Assembly (NCBI GenBank): GCA_046597185.1
Contig: JBKJLF010000055.1
Span: 1 to 10,758 of the forward strand
Source: CAMBDR01 sp046597185
GTDB taxonomy: Bacteria > Pseudomonadota > Gammaproteobacteria > Burkholderiales > Burkholderiaceae_D
DNA: 10,758 bases
Direction: 5' to 3'
Of this stretch, positions 6,608 through 10,758 are shown one piece after another. Under the pieces are notes generated by a model. That model saw only the letters and a program-made list of their open reading frames with translations, ran no database searches and was not told the origin of the DNA. Every line of letters starts with the position of its first letter. Within the stretch, counting starts at the first letter, position 1. A program made the position numbers and the translations under genes.

Positions 6608-7606
6608 ATGCATCCTTCCGAGGTCTTATTCCAAGGTACATCCCGCCCCTTGATGCTTCCAGCCTGCGACCATTACGCGGGCAGTGAGGTCTTAATGCGA
6701 AAATCGATGGCCCTGCAACAAGAGCTTGGGCCGGTTTTTGATATCACCTTCGATTGCGAAGACGGTGCCAGCAATGGCAATGAACTCGAACAGGCGCGCA
6801 TGGCAGCGCACCTGATCGCCAGCGCCGACAATCGCCACCAGCGCATCGGCGTGCGGGTACACGATGTCCACAGCCGATTTTTTAACAGCGATTGTGATGA
6901 AATTCTGGCCGCCTGTCAGCCCGCCTACCTGACCTTGCCCAAAGCGCATGGGGTGGCCGATGTCAAACTGGCCATCAAGCATATCAAAGCCCGCCATAAA
7001 AAAGCCCATGCGGCCCATACCCCCCAAGCCACGGAGGCTGAGCACAAATTGGTGCCGATTCATGTATTAATCGAAACCCACGGCGCATTATCTGAAGCCC
7101 AGGCCATTGCGGCCTTGCCGGAAGTGGAGTGTCTGTCTTTTGGCATCATGGATTTTGTTTCTGCGCATTATGGCGCGATTCCAGCCTCGGCGATGCGTAG
7201 CCCGGGCCAGTTCATCCACCCCATGGTGGTGCGTGCCAAACTCGAAATCGCTGCTGCCTGCCACGCCCATGGCAAAGTGCCATCGCATAATGTCACCACC
7301 GAAATCAAAGACAGTGCGATTGTGGCCAATGATGCCGCGCGCGCCATTGCCGAATTCGCTTACACCCGGATGTGGAGCATCCACCCGCAACAAATTAAAC
7401 CCATCGTCAAAGCGTTTACCCCACGCAACTCTGAATTGCATGAAGCGATTCAAATTTTAACCGAAGCACAGCGCCAGCAATGGGGGCCGATTCAATTGAA
7501 TGGCCGTTTGCATGATCGCGCCAGTTATCGTTATTACTGGACTATTTTGCAGCGCGCCAAACTGTGTGGATTAAGCTTGCCAGAATCAGCAAGTGGACTA
7601 TTATGA
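6608..7606 (+). CDS. CitE-like CoA-ester lyase / HpcH-HpaI aldolase family protein
   Basis: The 332-residue product belongs to the citrate lyase beta / malyl-CoA lyase superfamily, which cleaves or forms acyl-CoA thioesters by Mg-dependent aldol chemistry. Visible family residues: DCEDG at 49-53 (acidic metal/loop motif), R83 in GVRVHD (substrate Arg), LPKA at 110-113, E156 in VLIETHGAL and D182 in FGIMDF (metal ligands). RMWSIHPQQIKPI near 275-286 is also characteristic. No citrate lyase alpha or gamma genes lie nearby, so it is unlikely to be part of a citrate lyase complex. A malyl-, citramalyl- or beta-methylmalyl-CoA lyase activity is more plausible, but the substrate cannot be read from sequence. 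No good ribosome binding site precedes the ATG. Position after mdh suggests a link to malate or glyoxylate chemistry. Confidence 0.85.
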   Translation: MHPSEVLFQGTSRPLMLPACDHYAGSEVLMRKSMALQQELGPVFDITFDCEDGASNGNELEQARMAAHLIASADNRHQRIGVRVHDVHSRFFNSDCDEILAACQPAYLTLPKAHGVADVKLAIKHIKARHKKAHAAHTPQATEAEHKLVPIHVLIETHGALSEAQAIAALPEVECLSFGIMDFVSAHYGAIPASAMRSPGQFIHPMVVRAKLEIAAACHAHGKVPSHNVTTEIKDSAIVANDAARAIAEFAYTRMWSIHPQQIKPIVKAFTPRNSELHEAIQILTEAQRQQWGPIQLNGRLHDRASYRYYWTILQRAKLCGLSLPESASGLL

Positions 7607-7671
7607 GTGGATTATCCATTCCAAGCCACCATCCCTGCCTGTCCGCTGGCCATATTTTTAGGAGAAACACC

Positions 7672-8181
7672 ATGTCCCACTCATTCAATCGCCCATTCAA
7701 CCACGCTTTCAAGCGTTCTTTACTGGCACAACTTGTTTTGGCCAGCTGCGCGCTATTGCTCACCCTGCCCGCTCAGGCTACCACTGCCGATGCAGCCACT
7801 GGCAGCAAAAAGGTAACGAAAAAAAGTAAGACCCAAAAAGCCGCCCCGGTTATCGCCGATGAAGAAGCGTTTGACACCAACGATGCGGCCCAAACCGAGT
7901 TTAACTGTGCCACCGGGCATAGCTTTTCGGTGTATCGCAAAAACGATGATACCGAGCATATTGCGCTGCTTTGGAAAAGCAAATTGATGCGCTTGACCCG
8001 GGTTGTGACCGATACAGGTGCTGACCGCTTCGAGAGCGTCAAACATAGCCTGGTTTGGATCGGTATTCCCGCCAAGAGCATGTTGCTGGACCCCAAAAAG
8101 GGTCAACAAATTGCCAATGATTGCAAAACTTCCGAACAGTTGAAAATGGACGCACCCACCACCACCGAGCTGATAAAATAA
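7672..8181 (+). CDS. Small exported protein, MliC (lysozyme inhibitor)-like
   Basis: A 169-residue secreted protein. The ATG at 7672 has an excellent ribosome binding site (AGGAG, 7 bases before). A signal peptide follows: basic N-region (HAFKRS), hydrophobic core about 17-32, likely cleavage after AQA36. LASC at 23-26 also resembles a lipobox, so a lipoprotein is possible. A Lys-rich low-complexity linker (about 42-56) leads to a domain at 77-151 with two cysteines, C79 and C151, probably disulfide bonded. The pattern FNCATGHSFSVYRK, LTRVVTDTGADRF, LVWIGIPAKSMLLD, NDC resembles MliC/PliC inhibitors of C-type lysozyme (small beta-barrel, TG/SG and G-x-x-A loops). The fold is a tentative reading. 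A longer in-frame start at 7603 overlaps the lyase stop (ATGA) but has a poorer context. Its role among citric acid cycle genes is unclear. Confidence 0.8.
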   Translation: MSHSFNRPFNHAFKRSLLAQLVLASCALLLTLPAQATTADAATGSKKVTKKSKTQKAAPVIADEEAFDTNDAAQTEFNCATGHSFSVYRKNDDTEHIALLWKSKLMRLTRVVTDTGADRFESVKHSLVWIGIPAKSMLLDPKKGQQIANDCKTSEQLKMDAPTTTELIK

Positions 8182-8298
8182 GCGCCAATGAAACCACAGC
8201 AACCACGACGGCAACGGCATCAACGGCAACAACAATAGCAGTAAGCCACTGCACCATTGATTCAGGCAACACGTATTTGTATCTGCAAAGGAAATATC
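8182..8298 (+). promoter_or_regulatory. Gap before acnA with CAACGGCA low-complexity repeat
   Basis: The 117 bases between the MliC-like gene and acnA start with a C/A-rich, imperfectly repeated stretch of CAACGGCA-like units (about 8196-8235), with almost no T. The acnA ribosome binding site (AAAGGA, 8287-8292) closes the segment. No clear promoter, terminator or palindrome was seen, so acnA may be read from upstream. C/A-rich single-stranded RNA of this type can act as a translational enhancer or a protein-binding tract, but that is only a possibility here. Confidence 0.35.
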
Positions 8299-10758
8299 AT
8301 GACCCAAACCTCGCCCGACAAGCCGAACACACTCGGCACACTCAAAAAATTTAAACTCTCCGCTGACAAAAAAGGCCACTTTTACTCCCTGCCCGCACTG
8401 GCCAAGGCGCTGGATGTTGATCTCTCACGCCTGCCAGTCTCGATTCGGATTGTGCTTGAATCGGTACTGCGCAATTGTGACGGCAAAAAGGTCAGTGAAG
8501 AACATGTGCGGCAACTGGCCAACTGGAAACCGAATGTCGAACGTACCGATGAGATTCCGTTTGTGGTCTCGCGCGTGGTATTGCAAGACTTTACTGGCGT
8601 GCCCCTGTTGGCCGACTTGGCGGCGATGCGCAATGTGGCGGCCAAAATGGGCCAGAACCCCAAGAAAATTGAACCCCTGGTGCCGGTCGATCTGGTGGTG
8701 GATCACTCGGTCACCATTGACCATTTCCGCGAAAAGAAAGCGCTCGACCTGAACATGAAACTGGAATTTTCGCGCAATAACGAGCGCTACCAGTTCATGA
8801 AATGGGGTATGCAGGCGTTTGACACCTTTGGCGTGGTGCCACCGGGCTTTGGGATTGTGCATCAGGTCAATCTGGAATATCTGGCGCGTGGCGTGCATCG
8901 CAAAAAGGCCAAGGGCAAGCCGGATTTATATTACCCCGACACCCTGGTCGGCACCGATTCGCACACCACCATGATTAACGGCATCGGCGTGGTCGGCTGG
9001 GGCGTGGGTGGGATCGAAGCGGAAGCGGGTATGTTAGGCCAACCGGTGTACTTTTTGACGCCGGATGTGGTGGGCGTAAATTTAACTGGCAAGCTGCGCG
9101 AAGGCTGCACCGCCACCGACCTGGTATTGACCATTACCGAAATGCTGCGCAAAGAAAAAGTGGTGGGCAAGTTTGTGGAATTCTTCGGCGAGGGCACCGA
9201 ATCGCTCAGCCTGACCGACCGCGCCACCATCGCCAATATGGCCCCGGAATATGGCGCGACCATGGGCTTTTTCCCGGTCGATGATGCCACCATCGATTAC
9301 TTCAAGGGCACCGGGCGCAGCAAATCGGAAATCAAAGCTTTCGAAGCCTATTTCAAGGCGCAAAAGCTGTTTGGCATTCCCACAGCCGGCGAGATTGATT
9401 ACACCAAAGAAGTATCACTCGATTTATCGACCGTCACGCCCTCGCTGGCTGGCCCGAAACGGCCACAGGATCGCATCGAAATTGGCAAGGTCAAAGCCAC
9501 CTTTGCCGATTTGTTCGTACAACCGACCACAGCCAACGGCTTCAACAAAAAAGCGGCAGATCTGGATGTGAGTTATCCGGTTAGCGACACCGTGAGCGTG
9601 AAAAATGGCGATGTGCTGATTGCCGCCATTACCTCGTGTACCAATACTTCCAACCCGAATGTAATGTTGGCCGCAGGTTTGTTGGCCAAAAAAGCGGTGC
9701 AAGCGGGCTTGACCATTGCACCGCACATCAAAACCTCGCTCGCGCCCGGTTCGCGCGTGGTGACTGAATATTTAACGGCTGCGGGTTTACTGCCCTATCT
9801 GGAAGAAATCGGCTTTGGCGTCACCGCCTACGGTTGCACCACCTGTATTGGTAATGCGGGTGATTTAACCCCGGAAATGAATGAAGCGATCAGCAAAAAC
9901 GATGTGGTAGCCTCGGCGGTATTGTCGGGCAACCGCAACTTTGAAGCGCGCATTCATCCCAATATTCGCTCCAACTTTTTGGCTTCGCCACCGCTGGTGG
10001 TGGCGTATGCGATTGCGGGCAATGTGATGGTGGACTTGATGACCGAACCGGTGGGCAAGGGTAAAGGCGGTAAGGATGTGTTTTTGGGCGACATTTGGCC
10101 GACATCGCAGGAAGTGCAAGACTTGTTGAAATTTGCCATGGATGGCAAAGTCTTCAAAAACAATTACGCCGATGTCAAAGACGCGCCCGGCAAGCTGTGG
10201 GAAAAAGTCACCAGTGTTGACGGCCAAGTCTATAACTGGCCCACTTCCACCTATATTGCCGAACCGCCGTTTTTTGAACATTTCACGATGGAACCACAGG
10301 TGGCCGCAACTGGCATCACGGGCGCGCGCGCCTTGGGGGTGTTTGGTGATTCGATCACCACCGACCATATTTCGCCAGCCGGATCAATCAAAGAATCCTC
10401 GCCTGCGGGCAAGTGGCTGCTGGAAAACAAGGTTTTGAAAGCCGACTTTAACTCCTATGGTTCGCGCCGTGGCAATCACGAAATCATGATGCGCGGCACC
10501 TTTGCCAATGTACGCATCAAAAACCGCATGATACCGCCGGGGGCGGATGGTTCGGCGGTTGAAGGTGGCATTACCATTCATCAGCCAAGTGGCGAGCAAA
10601 TGGCAATTTACGATGCCGCCATGCAGTATATGAAAGATGGCGTGCCAACCATGGTGTTTGGCGGCGAAGAATACGGCACTGGTTCCTCGCGCGACTGGGC
10701 GGCCAAGGGCACGCAGCTGCTGGGCGTCAAGGCCGTCATCGCTCGAAGCTCTTCGCGA
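8299..10758 (+). CDS. acnA: Aconitate hydratase A (cut by right edge)
   Basis: Aconitase isomerises citrate to isocitrate through cis-aconitate in the cytoplasm, using a [4Fe-4S] cluster. The 820 codons present (full-length members are about 890-910) start MTQTSPDKPNTLGTLKKF. They show DLVVDHSVTID at 131-141, GTDSHTTMINGIGVVGWGVGGIEAE at 218-242, and the cluster cysteines C447 (ITSCTNTSNP), C513 and C516 (YGCTTCIGNAG). Also present are SGNRNFEARIHP, the swivel-domain start GDSITTDHISPAGSI, GSRRGNHEIMMRGTFANVRI and EEYGTGSSRDWAAKG. This is the AcnA/IRP-type enzyme, not AcnB or the AcnD type. The last three codons read SSR where SFER is expected (see findings). AAAGGA sits about 6 bases before the ATG. 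It is co-directional with mdh and the lyase. Confidence 0.97.
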   Translation, partial: MTQTSPDKPNTLGTLKKFKLSADKKGHFYSLPALAKALDVDLSRLPVSIRIVLESVLRNCDGKKVSEEHVRQLANWKPNVERTDEIPFVVSRVVLQDFTGVPLLADLAAMRNVAAKMGQNPKKIEPLVPVDLVVDHSVTIDHFREKKALDLNMKLEFSRNNERYQFMKWGMQAFDTFGVVPPGFGIVHQVNLEYLARGVHRKKAKGKPDLYYPDTLVGTDSHTTMINGIGVVGWGVGGIEAEAGMLGQPVYFLTPDVVGVNLTGKLREGCTATDLVLTITEMLRKEKVVGKFVEFFGEGTESLSLTDRATIANMAPEYGATMGFFPVDDATIDYFKGTGRSKSEIKAFEAYFKAQKLFGIPTAGEIDYTKEVSLDLSTVTPSLAGPKRPQDRIEIGKVKATFADLFVQPTTANGFNKKAADLDVSYPVSDTVSVKNGDVLIAAITSCTNTSNPNVMLAAGLLAKKAVQAGLTIAPHIKTSLAPGSRVVTEYLTAAGLLPYLEEIGFGVTAYGCTTCIGNAGDLTPEMNEAISKNDVVASAVLSGNRNFEARIHPNIRSNFLASPPLVVAYAIAGNVMVDLMTEPVGKGKGGKDVFLGDIWPTSQEVQDLLKFAMDGKVFKNNYADVKDAPGKLWEKVTSVDGQVYNWPTSTYIAEPPFFEHFTMEPQVAATGITGARALGVFGDSITTDHISPAGSIKESSPAGKWLLENKVLKADFNSYGSRRGNHEIMMRGTFANVRIKNRMIPPGADGSAVEGGITIHQPSGEQMAIYDAAMQYMKDGVPTMVFGGEEYGTGSSRDWAAKGTQLLGVKAVIARSSSR

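Noticed and set aside
8196..8235. CRISPR or tandem repeat array in the CAACGGCA stretch
   Set aside because: The units are short, irregular and without spacers. It is only low-complexity sequence.
7753..8379. Minus-strand open frame of 208 codons opposite the MliC-like gene and the acnA start
   Set aside because: It has no ribosome binding site, its residues look like a reverse-complement artefact (runs of L and V from the CA-rich repeat), and it overlaps two well supported genes on the other strand.
8425..8898. Minus-strand frame of 157 codons within acnA
   Set aside because: It lies entirely within codons of conserved aconitase motifs, and its translation is rich in His and Arg as expected of an antisense frame.

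Overview
The window is a compact citric acid cycle locus from a bacterium, most likely a betaproteobacterium of the order Burkholderiales and perhaps of the Oxalobacteraceae. This placement rests on the gene order gltA-sdhE-sdhBADC / gntR / mdh / citE-like / acnA, on the character of the proteins, and on a base composition near 50% GC judged by eye. It is an inference from recall, not a database result.

Left half, minus strand (about 1-5184). A GntR/UTRA-type regulator gene (4348-5184) is followed downstream by sdhC, sdhD, sdhA, sdhB and sdhE, and then the start of gltA, which runs off the left edge. From sdhC to sdhE the genes overlap by one base (TGATG, TAATG), abut, or are 11 bases apart, so they are almost certainly one translationally coupled operon. 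gltA follows after 95 AT-rich bases. The products are the four subunits of succinate dehydrogenase (complex II), its flavinylation factor, and citrate synthase.

Right half, plus strand (5522-10758). mdh (malate dehydrogenase) is divergent from gntR. It is followed by a CitE/HpcH-HpaI-type CoA-ester lyase or aldolase, a small exported protein resembling lysozyme inhibitors of the MliC type, and acnA (aconitase A), which is cut by the right edge.

The control region lies between gntR and mdh (5185-5521). It holds a perfect 16-bp palindrome with an extra half-site, a strong sigma70-like promoter (TTGACA-17-TAGAAT), a leader of about 200 nt without a gene, and a second promoter-like element next to mdh. 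A different, nested inverted repeat sits in the 116-bp gap before sdhC. Together the genes cover aconitase, citrate synthase, succinate dehydrogenase and malate dehydrogenase, with the GntR protein as the likely local regulator.

I found no mobile element, CRISPR array, tRNA or rRNA. Most of the window is ordinary core metabolism. The parts worth a second look are the regulatory palindromes, the long mdh leader, the CitE-like lyase without partners, the exported protein embedded among cycle genes, and an apparent sequence error in acnA at the right edge.
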